The notes: generated from the sequence alone by a model not told the origin. A stretch of 64,000 bases of DNA from CAJBNH01 sp964447285 (GCA_964447285.1 CAYURO010000003.1:1-64000), one strand, 5' to 3'; shown: positions 35,448 to 47,527, counted from the first letter of the stretch. Numbers and translations: made by a program.

Positions 35448-36451
35448 GTGAAGCACCGTCGCCAGCGCCCCTTTCCGCGCTCGAACGGGTCCGAGGCGAG
35501 ATCAGTCTTGCGCGTAATTCGCTGCGGACCGATGCGAAGCACCAGCAGCGGTTGATGCAGCGCTTGGAAGCCGATGACCAGAAGGCCAGTGAAGCTCCGA
35601 TGTTGCGCGATCAGGGCGAGGTGCTGAAGACGCAACTGGCCGCCGTACCGCGGGGGGCAGACCGCGTGGTGCTGACCGTGCCGTGGGAACCCGAGCGCAC
35701 CGTTTCGGTCGAACTGAAGCGGGACCTGTCGCCTGCGCAGAACCTCGAGCGGCTGTTCCGGCGTGCGCGGGGCCTGGAGAAGGGCGCTGCGATCATCGCC
35801 GACCGGTGGGCGGCGGCCCACGAGCGGTTGGGGCGGGTGCAGGACTTGGCGGCGAAGATCGACGCGCTGCTGGCCCATGTGGCATTGGAGGCTCCGCTGG
35901 CAACGGACGCTCCGATCCTCAATCTGGGTGCTTGGTTGCGCGAGGCTCGTGTGCTGCGTGAGGCCACTCGCGGGCTACGGCTGAAGGTCGAGGCGGTGGC
36001 CCCCACATCGGTGGTGGAAAAGCGCATCGTGCGCAAGGCCGGCGGGGCGCTGCCGGAGGGCGTGCAGCTCTTTTCGTCGCCCGCGGGCCGTCCGGTGCTG
36101 GTGGGGCGAAGCGCGGCTGGCAACGACGCTCTGGTGACTCGCCTGCTGAGGGGCCGCGACCTTTGGTTCCACGTGCAAGACCGACCCGGCGCCCACGTGG
36201 TGCTGCGGGTCGATGGCAAGGTGGCGCCCGAGGAGGCCGAGTTGCGGGCCTGTGCCGTGCTGGCCGCCCACCTGTCGGGCATCGAGAAGGGTGATCGTAT
36301 CGAGGTCACGTGTGCGCCGGGCAACGGTGTGCGCAAGGTCAAGGGCGCGCCGCCTGGCATGGTGTATCTGAGCGGCGGGCGGGGCTTGCGAGTCGACGTA
36401 GATGCCGCGGTGGTTGACGGCTTCTACACGCGTCGGCCACCGCCCCACTGA
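35444..36451 (+). CDS. NFACT-R (DUF814) protein lacking the NFACT-N domain
   Basis: 335 residues from the ATG at 35444, overlapping the moaC stop. The first 220 residues are helical and coiled-coil-like (Leu/Arg/Ala-rich). The C-terminal 110 residues are the NFACT-R domain: Asp-Leu-Trp-Phe-His-Val-Gln-Asp-Arg-Pro-Gly-Ala-His-Val-Val-Leu, the signature of RqcH/FbpA/NEMF. Full RqcH is about 550 residues and binds tRNA and stalled 50S through its NFACT-N and HhH domains; these are absent here. It may be a truncated relative with a different RNA-binding role. Its end lies 10 bp before the radC activator site. Confidence 0.85.
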   Translation: MSEAPSPAPLSALERVRGEISLARNSLRTDAKHQQRLMQRLEADDQKASEAPMLRDQGEVLKTQLAAVPRGADRVVLTVPWEPERTVSVELKRDLSPAQNLERLFRRARGLEKGAAIIADRWAAAHERLGRVQDLAAKIDALLAHVALEAPLATDAPILNLGAWLREARVLREATRGLRLKVEAVAPTSVVEKRIVRKAGGALPEGVQLFSSPAGRPVLVGRSAAGNDALVTRLLRGRDLWFHVQDRPGAHVVLRVDGKVAPEEAELRACAVLAAHLSGIEKGDRIEVTCAPGNGVRKVKGAPPGMVYLSGGRGLRVDVDAAVVDGFYTRRPPPH

Positions 36452-36460
36452 GCCGTCGTC

Positions 36461-36496
36461 GGTCTCACGGAGTCTCGAGACCGGTCTCGAGACCGG
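36461..36496. promoter_or_regulatory. Tandem palindromic activator sites upstream of radC
   Basis: A GTCTC half site (36462-36466) is followed by GTCTCGAGAC (36472-36481) and by a 16-bp perfect palindrome CCGGTCTCGAGACCGG (36481-36496) containing GGTCTCGAGACC (36483-36494). The last two start 12 bp apart, the same spacing as the site and half site before comM. The centres are 93-105 bp upstream of the -12 element at 36579-36583. Confidence 0.75.
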
Positions 36497-36567
36497 AGCC
36501 TCCACGCGCCAGCAGACAGCACCGCAAGAAAGACCTATCCATCAAGGTAGTTGCAGCACTGCCTGTG

Positions 36568-36583
36568 CGGCACGCCCCTTGCA
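36568..36583 (+). promoter_or_regulatory. Sigma-54 (-24/-12) promoter of radC
   Basis: CGGCACG, four C, TTGCA. GG (36569-36570) and GC (36581-36582) are 12 bp apart and all core bases match TGGCACG-N4-TTGCA except the first. A start near 36594 leaves about 15 nt before the radC GTG at 36609, with its GGAGG at 36600-36604. Confidence 0.78.
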
Positions 36584-36608
36584 CTCGCAGCCTCATCATG
36601 GAGGCGAC

Positions 36609-37310
36609 GTGGACGAACGCGAAACAAGTGGGGGGTGGGAAGACGCAGGCCACGACTTGGCGGAGCGGGATGCTGCCGACACGGCGGAGCTTCTGGCACG
36701 CCTGCTGGACGGCGAAGAGGGGCTGGCCAAGCGCCGGGCAGAGCGGCTGATCGCGACCTCAGGGTCCCTGCGGCGGTTGGCTGCCAGGGTCGGCGAGCCG
36801 GGACTTCTGGCACCGCGGGAGTGTGCAAGGCTGCGTGCGGCCCTGGAGATCGGGCGGCGCATGCTGGTAGAGGCGCGCCCGGGCGAGGTGCTCGACACGC
36901 CCCGCTCCGTGGTTGCCCGCTTTCGCGATTTGGCTCTGGCCGATGTCGAGGTGCTGGTGGTCGTGGGCTTGGACCCGGGTCGGCGGGGCATCGTGGAGCA
37001 TCGCATGGTGGGGGCGGTCGACGGCGTGCACGCCCGTCCGCGCGACCTGCTGCGACCGGTGCTGGCAGCGGGGGCGACCGGGCTGATCGTCGTGCACAAC
37101 CACCCCAGCGGCAATCCGGCGGCAAGCGCGGGCGACCTCTCCTTCACGGTGCGGCTGCGAGCGGCGGCGCAGCTGTGCGGTCTTGTATTGGTCGACCACG
37201 TGATTGTCGCGAGCGGCGGGTGGACGAGCCTGCGCGCGACGGGGTGGCTGGACACCGCATCCGACGACGGCGTGGCGCGCTTGGCGACCGCAGCAGGAGT
37301 GCCGTCGTGA
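36609..37310 (+). CDS. radC: RadC/JAB-domain protein
   Basis: 233 residues from a GTG at 36609 placed just after GGAGG and just downstream of a sigma-54 promoter. An upstream frame to 36402 would cross the promoter. The N-terminal part is a helix-hairpin-helix-like UPF0758 region. The C-terminal JAB/MPN domain holds the metalloprotease motif HNHPSGNPAASAGD (HxH-x10-D shape) near residue 165. RadC family members are often induced during competence, but the biochemical role is unresolved. The TGA overlaps the GTG of the next gene (GTGA), a ComEA-like protein, so the pair is coupled. Confidence 0.93.
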   Translation: MDERETSGGWEDAGHDLAERDAADTAELLARLLDGEEGLAKRRAERLIATSGSLRRLAARVGEPGLLAPRECARLRAALEIGRRMLVEARPGEVLDTPRSVVARFRDLALADVEVLVVVGLDPGRRGIVEHRMVGAVDGVHARPRDLLRPVLAAGATGLIVVHNHPSGNPAASAGDLSFTVRLRAAAQLCGLVLVDHVIVASGGWTSLRATGWLDTASDDGVARLATAAGVPS

Positions 37311-37702
37311 AGCGCGCGAATTGGGGCAGGAACTTGCGACGGCTGTGGGATCCGGTTGCGGGGCGGTGGCTTCTGCTCGGGTTGGCGATGGTTCTGGCCG
37401 GCAGTCGTGACGCCTTGGTCTGGGGGCGTCCGTCGATTGTGACGGCCGCGGCTCCGCGCCCTGGCGCTCAGCTGGCCTCGCAGGGCTGCATCGACCCGGA
37501 CGAAGCGACAGCTGCGGACTGGCGGCAGGTGCCTGGGGTGCATCGCAAGGTTGCAGAAGGATTGGAGCAGTACTGTCGGACCACCCAGTCGTGTCGCCGC
37601 GAGCTGCCGCCCACTGGGGTCAAGGGAGTGGGGCCGGTGCTGGCGGAGCGCCTGCGGAGGGCCATGTGCGGCCCGCGGCCGAGGCAGGCCGGCACGAGGT
37701 CG
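37307..37702 (+). CDS. ComEA-like helix-hairpin-helix protein, C-terminal end not defined
   Basis: The GTG at 37307 overlaps the radC stop. A hydrophobic stretch (about residues 18-37) could be a membrane anchor. Next come two helix-hairpin-helix motifs, Trp-Arg-Gln-Val-Pro-Gly-Val-His-Arg-Lys-Val-Ala and Gly-Val-Lys-Gly-Val-Gly-Pro-Val-Leu-Ala-Glu-Arg-Leu, laid out as in ComEA, which binds incoming double-stranded DNA in the periplasm. The domain ends near 37670. The frame then has no stop and runs antisense through all of lysC to 38974 (555 codons in all), so I give an end at the lysC stop. An assembly indel or a real convergent overlap is possible. Confidence 0.6.
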
Positions 37703-38947
37703 TCAGTCTTGGGACTCCCGCAGCTGTCCGGGCGGCCGGTCGAGTTCGAACGCGTCGTGCAACACACGGACCGCCAGCTCAGTGAAGCGGTCGTCGATCA
37801 CGCAGGAGATCTTGATCTCACTCGTCGAGATCAGCTGAATGTTGATGCCCGCCTCGCCCATCGCCGTGAACATGCGAAGCGCCACGCCGGGTTGCGACCT
37901 CATGCCGGCACCGACCACCGAAACCTTGGCGACGTGCGAGTCGGCAAGCACCTTTCCGCAGCCCAGCTGACGGGCGGCCGCTTCGGTCAGGGCGATCGCC
38001 TTCTGCGCCTGACTGCGCGGGACGGTGAAGGTGACGTCGGTGCGGCCATCCTGAGCCGTGTTTTGGATGATGACGTCGACGTTGATGTGTGCGTCGGCCA
38101 GCGGGCGGAACATCCCGGCGACTGTCCCGGGCACATCGGGGACGTGCATCACCGTCAGCTTCGCGGTGTTGCGATCGTAGGCTACACCGGTCACGACTGC
38201 GCCTTCCATGGCTTCCACCTCTGGCACAACCCAGCTGCCCTCGCCATCGTGGAACGACGACCGGCAGTGCAGGGGCACCTTGTATTTCATCGCGAACTCG
38301 ACCGACCGGGTCTGCAGGACCTTGGCCCCCAGGCTCGCGAGCTCCAGCATTTCGTCGGCGCTGATTCGGTCGATCTTGCGCGCATTTTCGCAGACGTTCG
38401 GATCCGCCGTGTAGATGCCATCGACATCCGTATAAATTTCACAGACATCCGCGTGCAGGGCTGCCGCGACCGCCACCGCCGACAGGTCGCTGCCGCCGCG
38501 CCCGAGCGTCGTGATGGCGCCGTGTTCGTCCACACCCTGAAAGCCCGCGATGACCACGATGCCGCCGACGGCCAGCGTGTCGAGCACCGGTTGCGCGTCG
38601 ATCGCCTGAATGCGGGCGCTACCGTGCACGCTGTCCGTCCGGATCTGCACCTGATGGCCCAGAAAGCTGCGCGCCTCACACCCCAGATCACAAATCGCAA
38701 GGGCCAGCAGCGCGATGGAAACCTGCTCACCGGTCGCCAGCAAGACGTCGACTTCGCGCTCATTGGGGGCACCGCTGACTTGGGCGGCGAGCTTCAGCAG
38801 CCGGTCGGTCTCACCAGCCATGGCCGAGACCACCACGACCACCGAGTGACCCTTCTCGCGGGTCGCTACGGCGCGTCGGGCGACGTTGCGGATCCGGTCG
38901 ACCGAGCCGACCGACGTTCCGCCGAATTTCTGTACGATCAAGGCCAT
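37703..38947 (-). CDS. lysC: Aspartate kinase
   Basis: 414 residues from the ATG at 38947 (a TTG codon just before it is a weaker choice). Phosphorylates aspartate, the entry to Lys/Thr/Met/diaminopimelate synthesis. The N-terminal Lys-Phe-Gly-Gly-Thr-Ser-Val and the Gly-Arg-Gly-Gly-Ser-Asp-Leu segment of the kinase domain are present, followed by two ACT domains in the last 150 residues for allosteric control. The length fits the monofunctional class. It lies 54 bp after ybbR and converges with the ComEA-like gene. Confidence 0.97.
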   Translation of the reverse strand: MALIVQKFGGTSVGSVDRIRNVARRAVATREKGHSVVVVVSAMAGETDRLLKLAAQVSGAPNEREVDVLLATGEQVSIALLALAICDLGCEARSFLGHQVQIRTDSVHGSARIQAIDAQPVLDTLAVGGIVVIAGFQGVDEHGAITTLGRGGSDLSAVAVAAALHADVCEIYTDVDGIYTADPNVCENARKIDRISADEMLELASLGAKVLQTRSVEFAMKYKVPLHCRSSFHDGEGSWVVPEVEAMEGAVVTGVAYDRNTAKLTVMHVPDVPGTVAGMFRPLADAHINVDVIIQNTAQDGRTDVTFTVPRSQAQKAIALTEAAARQLGCGKVLADSHVAKVSVVGAGMRSQPGVALRMFTAMGEAGINIQLISTSEIKISCVIDDRFTELAVRVLHDAFELDRPPGQLRESQD

Positions 38948-39001
38948 CAAGTCACGTTCCGGAAAGAAGTGTAGCGGGGGCGGATGGCGGACAGGCGCAG
39001 G

Positions 39002-40045
39002 TCAGCGTGGGGCCTTGCCGGCACCAGGGGGTGCGTCCAACCGTTGAGGCGCGGCGGGAGCGCGGCTGGGTGCCGCGGCGGGCTGGACTTCGCTGAGCAG
39101 ACTGAAGCGCACGGTCGCGGGCGTCGGGGTGATGTCCAAGCCCTTGACGACATTGACATGCAGCTTGATGTTGCGGTCATCGCGCTCGAGCGACGGACTG
39201 ATGTCGGCGAACACCAGATTGTCGGGCGGCGCGGCAACGAACGCGTTGACGGTGCGCACCAAACCTTGAACCCGCAGGTCCACCTCGGTCGGGTTCAGGA
39301 TGCAGCGACTGTCGACCGGGCAGCCCCGCGTGACGATGGGCCATGCCGTCAAGGTCCGCGTCACCTCCAGCTCTTCCAGCCGGACCTCGACCATGACCTC
39401 GTCGACGGAGCGACGGACCAGATGGTTGCCAGCCGCCAAGAGTCGGGCATTGACGCGCAAGTCGCTCTCGGTGCCGTTCAGTTCAACAGGAGCAGCACGA
39501 AGACTCTTGATTTTGCGGACATCGGAAGCCGGGCCCGTGATCGTCACGTGGTCGGGGTCGACCCGCAGGCTACGGGCGCCCACACGAAACCCGGGAGCCG
39601 GCTCGCCCACCAGCGACACCTCGACGGGCACGTCCTTCTCCTCGACGTTCTCCAGACGCACCTCGATCAACGCCGGCTCGACCCCAACGACTTCCACGTG
39701 ACGCGACGACAATTGTTGTTCCACCGCGCGCCGCTCGAACACGTAGTTCTCACCGTTGCGCAGGGCACTCATGTCGACCAGGACCTTGCTGCTTCGGTTG
39801 GAGAGCAGCTCGCGGATCCCGCCCCAGCGCCCACGCACGCGAACTTTGACGACCTCTGGCAGCTTACCGACAAAGGCTTGGCCCTTGGGCGTGCCGGCCA
39901 GCACGACGGGGACCTCGAAGTCCGCTTCCCGGACGTTGTCGCGCTGCACGATCCCGTGGATCAGGAAGGCGAGCGTCAGCGACAGGACTTTCAGCCCCAG
40001 ATGCCGCGTGAACAGGCCCTTGAGGAAGTCGAGGAGCGCGCTCAT
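39002..40045 (-). CDS. ybbR: YbbR/CdaR-type regulator of diadenylate cyclase
   Basis: 347 residues. The ATG overlaps the cdaA stop (ATGA). A short cytosolic start is followed by one transmembrane helix (about 18-35) and three to four extracytoplasmic YbbR beta domains carrying Val-x-Val-x-Leu and Val-Thr-Ile-Thr-Gly-Pro signatures. The C-terminus is Pro/Ala-rich. In firmicutes CdaR controls CdaA activity from the outside face. The coupled gene order cdaA-ybbR is preserved here. Confidence 0.9.
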   Translation of the reverse strand: MSALLDFLKGLFTRHLGLKVLSLTLAFLIHGIVQRDNVREADFEVPVVLAGTPKGQAFVGKLPEVVKVRVRGRWGGIRELLSNRSSKVLVDMSALRNGENYVFERRAVEQQLSSRHVEVVGVEPALIEVRLENVEEKDVPVEVSLVGEPAPGFRVGARSLRVDPDHVTITGPASDVRKIKSLRAAPVELNGTESDLRVNARLLAAGNHLVRRSVDEVMVEVRLEELEVTRTLTAWPIVTRGCPVDSRCILNPTEVDLRVQGLVRTVNAFVAAPPDNLVFADISPSLERDDRNIKLHVNVVKGLDITPTPATVRFSLLSEVQPAAAPSRAPAAPQRLDAPPGAGKAPR

Positions 40046-41148
40046 GGCAAGCCCTCCTCGTCCCGGATCGCCACCGGGGGCAGGGGGCGCTCTGGCTCAG
40101 AAGTCGCAGGCGGCGCGGTGACTTCGATCACCCCAGAGACAGTCGCGGCGCGCGGCGGGATCTCTGCCGACACGGTCGGCGGCGACGGGTTGCGCGCGGT
40201 CGAGGCGGCCAGAGGGTCGCGTCCGGCGTGTGTCTCGCGGCTCGCAGATTCCGCCTGACGTGCTGAGACGATGTGCGCCGGTCCTGTGGGACGAGCTCCC
40301 GGCACAGTGGCCGCCGGATGCACGTTGATGCGGCGGCGCCAGGCGCGCTTCCACGGGGCGATGGACTCAGGCTGGTCGCCCAGCATCAGGCGGAACCGTT
40401 CGCGCAGGTCGGCGGGCTGCAGGTTCAGGTCCAGCTGTCCCATGTATGCGATGGAGCAGGTGCCGGACTCTTCGGACACGACGACCACGATGGCGTCGGT
40501 CTCGTCGGCAAGACCCAGCGCGGCCCGGTGTCGCGAGCCCAGTGTGCCGGGAATGCCCGCGCCGCCTGCCAGGGGCAGAAAGCACGCCGCGGCAGCGATT
40601 CGGCTTTTCTGGATGATGACGGCACCGTCGTGGGTGGCGTTCATGTGCTCCGGGATGAACATCGCGAGCAGCAGCTGCCAGGACACGTCGGAGTTGACCT
40701 TGACGCCATCCTCGACATAGCGGTCGAGCGACGCCTCTTGCTCGATGACGATGAGCGCGCCGATGTGGCGCTGGCTGAGCACCGTGCAGGCGCGCAGCAC
40801 CTCTTCCAGCACCTGACTGGACGCCGGGTCCTTGGCCGAGAACGACAGCGGCGAACGTACGACCGAGGTCAGGGCGCGTCGAATGTCGTCTTGGAATAAC
40901 ACCACGAACAACACGACGATCGAGCTGATGAACCGGTCGAGCAGCCAGTTGATGGTGGGCAGATCCAGCAAGCTGTCCTGGCTGATCCAGAACAGGACGA
41001 ACATACCGGCGATGGCGACGAGCATCGCACTGGAACGTGAGCCACGCAGCAGCAGCAGGATGTTGTAGAGCAGGACCGAAACAAGGCCCACGTCCAGCAG
41101 CCAGCGCCACTGAAGGAGGGTCTCGAATTGGAAGTCCTGATCGAACAA
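40042..41148 (-). CDS. cdaA: Membrane-bound diadenylate cyclase
   Basis: 368 residues. The start is a TTG at 41148 after a GGAG site; the frame further upstream overlaps folP and does not look coding. Three N-terminal helices (to about residue 85) anchor the DAC domain. It carries the catalytic Asp-Gly-Ala (in His-Asp-Gly-Ala-Val-Ile) and Arg-His-Arg motifs, and makes c-di-AMP from two ATP. A Pro/Ala-rich cytosolic tail of about 110 residues after the DAC domain is longer than in firmicute CdaA. It is coupled to ybbR by an ATGA overlap. Confidence 0.94.
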   Translation of the reverse strand: MFDQDFQFETLLQWRWLLDVGLVSVLLYNILLLLRGSRSSAMLVAIAGMFVLFWISQDSLLDLPTINWLLDRFISSIVVLFVVLFQDDIRRALTSVVRSPLSFSAKDPASSQVLEEVLRACTVLSQRHIGALIVIEQEASLDRYVEDGVKVNSDVSWQLLLAMFIPEHMNATHDGAVIIQKSRIAAAACFLPLAGGAGIPGTLGSRHRAALGLADETDAIVVVVSEESGTCSIAYMGQLDLNLQPADLRERFRLMLGDQPESIAPWKRAWRRRINVHPAATVPGARPTGPAHIVSARQAESASRETHAGRDPLAASTARNPSPPTVSAEIPPRAATVSGVIEVTAPPATSEPERPLPPVAIRDEEGLP

Positions 41149-41167
41149 GTCAGCTCCGTTTTGCCTG

Positions 41168-42013
41168 TCAGACCGCGTCGCGAAGGGCGACCGCCACGTC
41201 CAGCACCTGCCGCATCTGCCGCACGTCGTGCACCCGCAGAAACGCCGCGCCTGCCAGCACGCCCGCGGTGACCGCCGCCGCGGAGCCCATCCGTCGGTCG
41301 TCCGTCGGCGCACCGCAGATGGCCCCGATGAACGACTTCCTCGAGGGTCCCAAGTACACCGGCAGGCCGAGCCTAACAAGCGATCCAGCCCCCCGCAACA
41401 AAGCGAGATTTTGTCCCAGCGTCTTGCCGAAGCCGATGCCCGGATCCAGGGCAAGCTGTCCCCGGTACACGCCAGCGGCGACGGCTCGTCCAACCATTTC
41501 GGCGAGGTCAGCGGCGACCCGCTCAAGGCCTTCGTGAACACCTTCCGGCATCCCTTCGCTGCGTCGGCTGGCCCCCATGTCGCCGACCGCGTGCGGCATG
41601 TGCATCAGCACCCACGCGGCATCGGCCGCCGCGACCACACGGCCCATGTTCGGGTCTCCAAACCCACTGACGTCATTGATCATCACCGCGCCCAGCTGCA
41701 GCGCAGGCTCGGCAACCGCGGCTCGTCGCGTGTCAATCGACAGCGGTACGTCCAGTCGCGCCCGCAGGGCCTCAACGGCGGGCAGGACGCGATCCAACTC
41801 GACCTGAAGAGAGACGGCTTGGGCGCCTGGGCGGGTCGACTCTCCCCCCAAGTCCAGCAGGTCGGCCCCGTCGCGCACCATGGCTTGGGCGCGGCGCAGA
41901 ACGGTTTCGACGTCGGGCAGCTCGCCGCCGTCGGAGAACGAGTCTGGCGTGACGTTGAGGATACCGACGAGCAGGGGGCGGCTCAGGTCGAGCTCGCGGG
42001 CGCCGAGGCGCAT
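41168..42013 (-). CDS. folP: Dihydropteroate synthase
   Basis: 281 residues. Condenses pterin pyrophosphate with p-aminobenzoate. The signature Asn-Val-Thr-Pro-Asp-Ser-Phe-Ser-Asp-Gly-Gly, the Gly-Gly-Glu-Ser-Thr-Arg-Pro-Gly loop and Ile-Asp-Thr-Arg-Arg are intact. It lies between ftsH and cdaA in one run (gap to ftsH 23 bp, to cdaA 19 bp); ftsH-folP-cdaA order is also seen in other bacteria. Confidence 0.97.
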   Translation of the reverse strand: MRLGARELDLSRPLLVGILNVTPDSFSDGGELPDVETVLRRAQAMVRDGADLLDLGGESTRPGAQAVSLQVELDRVLPAVEALRARLDVPLSIDTRRAAVAEPALQLGAVMINDVSGFGDPNMGRVVAAADAAWVLMHMPHAVGDMGASRRSEGMPEGVHEGLERVAADLAEMVGRAVAAGVYRGQLALDPGIGFGKTLGQNLALLRGAGSLVRLGLPVYLGPSRKSFIGAICGAPTDDRRMGSAAAVTAGVLAGAAFLRVHDVRQMRQVLDVAVALRDAV

Positions 42014-42036
42014 GGGAACCCCCTGCGGGCACGAAT

Positions 42037-43971
<1,935 letters not shown>

Positions 43972-44064
43972 CTACACTCCTCGCCGCGCCCCGGCAGCGG
44001 TCGCCGGGTTCGTCCTCAGCCTCGAGATTCTGATCGGCAGCCTGCCAGTTTCCTGCCCGTATGC

Positions 44065-44110
44065 AGCATCCCGTCTGTTGGGATGCTCACCGCCCGCAGG
44101 CGGATGCGGG
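44065..44110 (-). terminator. Hairpins between tilS and ftsH
   Basis: AGCATCCC (44065-44072) pairs with GGGATGCT (44080-44087) around a 7-base loop, and CCCGCA (44093-44098) with TGCGGG (44105-44110). They lie downstream of the tilS stop. No clear T tract follows, so these may be terminators of tilS or leader structures for ftsH. Confidence 0.4.
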
Positions 44111-44145
44111 AGAGCCCCGCGTCTGAAACACCTAGCCGAACAAGG

Positions 44146-45342
44146 TTAGTCCGCACACCCCTCTCGCGCAATGCCGGAGGTCCGGAAACGCCAGCCATCG
44201 CAGTCCCTGTCAATGGTCAACCCATGGATATGACAGGGTGAAGTCATTGGACCGGCGGCCCACGCGGTCACCTGGTCGGTCGCTCTGCGGGTCGGAGCCG
44301 ACACCCCGATCTTGCGGCAGACGAACTGCAGCAGCCCAGCCTGAAGGCGTCCCTCGGCCGGCACGGCGCTCTGGGCCAGCCACGCCGTCGGCATCCCCTC
44401 GTCCATCGACAGCACCAGACCACCACCGAGCGCCCGCTCGATCCAGCCATCCAGCGTTCCCGTGTGGTCAGACAGTAGCCCGGCGGTTCGCGCAAGTCCT
44501 CGTGCAGCACCTGGAATTGCTTCTTCGAGTGCGGGCAGCACTTCATGGCGCAGGCGGTTTCGGCAAAAATCCAGGTCCGCGTTGGTCGGATCTTCGTGTG
44601 GGGTGACCCGCAGACGCTTGCCGCACGCCACCAGCCATGCCCGGTCCAGCCCCAGCAACGGCCGCACCACAGCACCGTCGCGCGCCCGTCGAATGCCAGC
44701 CAGCGCCTCCAGACCACCTCCCCGCGCCGCGCGCATCAACAACGTCTCGGCTTGGTCATCGGCATGGTGGGCGGTGGCGAGCAGGTCGCCATGTAGCTCT
44801 AGCCGCAGCTCGTCCAGCGCACGATAGCGCAGGGTCCGCGCCCGGCCCTCCAAGTCGGCTCCGTGCTGGATGTGCAAGGTGCGGCTGGCAAACGCAAGTC
44901 CATGAAGCGTCGCCGCTTGTCGCACCAAGGCGGTTGCCCGATCGCTGCCTGAATGTAGACCGTGGTCCACGTGCGCCACGGCCAGCGTGTGGCCGAGCGA
45001 CCGCTGCAGCCGTGCCAGCAGCTCGAGGGCCACGAGCGAGTCCAGTCCTCCGCTGCACGCCAGCACCACCCGTGCACCGCGGGGCCACAGCGCGTGCGCT
45101 CGCACGTCGCGGCGGACCACGTCCAAGGCGCGGCGGAGCGGATCGGGAGGTGGGGCAGTGCGGGGCGGGATGGGAGGCTCCAGTGCGACGGGTGGGTTCG
45201 CGGATGGGGCGGAGGGATGCGGTTGGCAACGCGATTGCCTCGGGGTCCGCCACCAGCGTACAGTTCGGCCTGTCCGGGGGGGCCCGGCCAGACCCCGACC
45301 TTCCACCAAACGCGCGCACCCGGCAACCCTGTGGGGCGCCAT
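44146..45342 (-). CDS. tilS: tRNA(Ile)-lysidine synthase TilS, start uncertain
   Basis: The PP-loop SGGLDS and the segments Val-Asp-His-Gly-Leu and Thr-Ala-His-His-Ala-Asp-Asp-Gln-Ala-Glu-Thr identify TilS, which makes lysidine at C34 of tRNA-Ile(CAU). I set the start at the only suitable ATG, 45342, giving 398 residues. This leaves about 95 residues before the P-loop, many Arg/Pro, when about 30 is usual. A start near 45120 (GTG) is possible, and a predicted promoter for the divergent mutase falls inside the extension (45235-45264). The C-terminal TilS-C domain is short. Functional call is firm; the start is not. Confidence 0.88.
   Translation of the reverse strand: MAPHRVAGCARLVEGRGLAGPPRTGRTVRWWRTPRQSRCQPHPSAPSANPPVALEPPIPPRTAPPPDPLRRALDVVRRDVRAHALWPRGARVVLACSGGLDSLVALELLARLQRSLGHTLAVAHVDHGLHSGSDRATALVRQAATLHGLAFASRTLHIQHGADLEGRARTLRYRALDELRLELHGDLLATAHHADDQAETLLMRAARGGGLEALAGIRRARDGAVVRPLLGLDRAWLVACGKRLRVTPHEDPTNADLDFCRNRLRHEVLPALEEAIPGAARGLARTAGLLSDHTGTLDGWIERALGGGLVLSMDEGMPTAWLAQSAVPAEGRLQAGLLQFVCRKIGVSAPTRRATDQVTAWAAGPMTSPCHIHGLTIDRDCDGWRFRTSGIAREGCAD
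45235..45264 (+). promoter_or_regulatory. Possible promoter for the acyl-CoA mutase
   Basis: TTGCCT (45235-45240), 18-bp spacer, TACAGT (45259-45264). The leader would be about 145 nt to the ATG at 45418. If real it sits inside the extended tilS frame, an argument for a shorter TilS. Confidence 0.35.
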
Positions 45343-45417
45343 CCTGACCTTCGACACCTGCTTGGGTCGGAGCCAAGTCACCCGCTGTGGCCCCACGCCC
45401 GGCCCGGAGAGACCCGA

Positions 45418-47151
<1,734 letters not shown>

Positions 47152-47188
47152 CCGTTCGCGGAGTTCTGGCGATGGAGACCCCCACGGG

Positions 47189-47527
47189 TCAGTCGGCGCC
47201 TGAGACGTCGAGCGGATTCCAGGTACGCGTCTCGATCCCTGCAACGCCACCTTCGATCCGGCGCTCGAGATCCGCGTACACATGCTCCATCGCAGCCGGC
47301 AGCGGCTTTTGAGTCAGGCGCCGGTAGTGCGACCACGAGTCGTAGCCGTGCAACTCAGTGACCAGCCAAGGGTCGGAATCGTCCTGCCACACTTCGAACG
47401 ACGCCACGCCCAAGTCGAGGGCGTACGCGCGGATGTCGGCGAACAGCGCGATCAGCTGTTCCCGGTGACACGGGTCGACCCGATAGCGGTGCTGCAGCAC
47501 GTAGGCGCCGATGCGGCTGGCGGGCAT
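47189..47527 (-). CDS. Small ABM-like (dimeric alpha/beta-barrel) protein
   Basis: 112 residues from the ATG at 47527 (ACAGGTG upstream). Residues 10-85 alternate beta and helix: Tyr-Val-Leu-Gln-His-Arg-Tyr-Arg-Val, a helix, Ala-Ser-Phe-Glu-Val-Trp-Gln-Asp-Asp, then Trp-Leu-Val-Thr-Glu-Leu-His. This resembles antibiotic-biosynthesis-monooxygenase-like folds. Function is unknown. It lies 37 bp downstream of the ssb gene on the same strand and may share its transcript. Confidence 0.7.
   Translation of the reverse strand: MPASRIGAYVLQHRYRVDPCHREQLIALFADIRAYALDLGVASFEVWQDDSDPWLVTELHGYDSWSHYRRLTQKPLPAAMEHVYADLERRIEGGVAGIETRTWNPLDVSGAD

Noticed and set aside
36551..38974. 807-codon plus-strand open frame across radC and lysC
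   Set aside because: It runs out of frame over radC and antisense to lysC; only the part from 37307 to about 37670 has protein-like content (the ComEA-like gene). The rest follows from the codon bias of lysC on the other strand.
44962..45417. Longer N-terminus for the acyl-CoA mutase (upstream in-frame start)
   Set aside because: This part is antisense to tilS and has no family similarity; the ATG at 45418 has a good ribosome-binding site.
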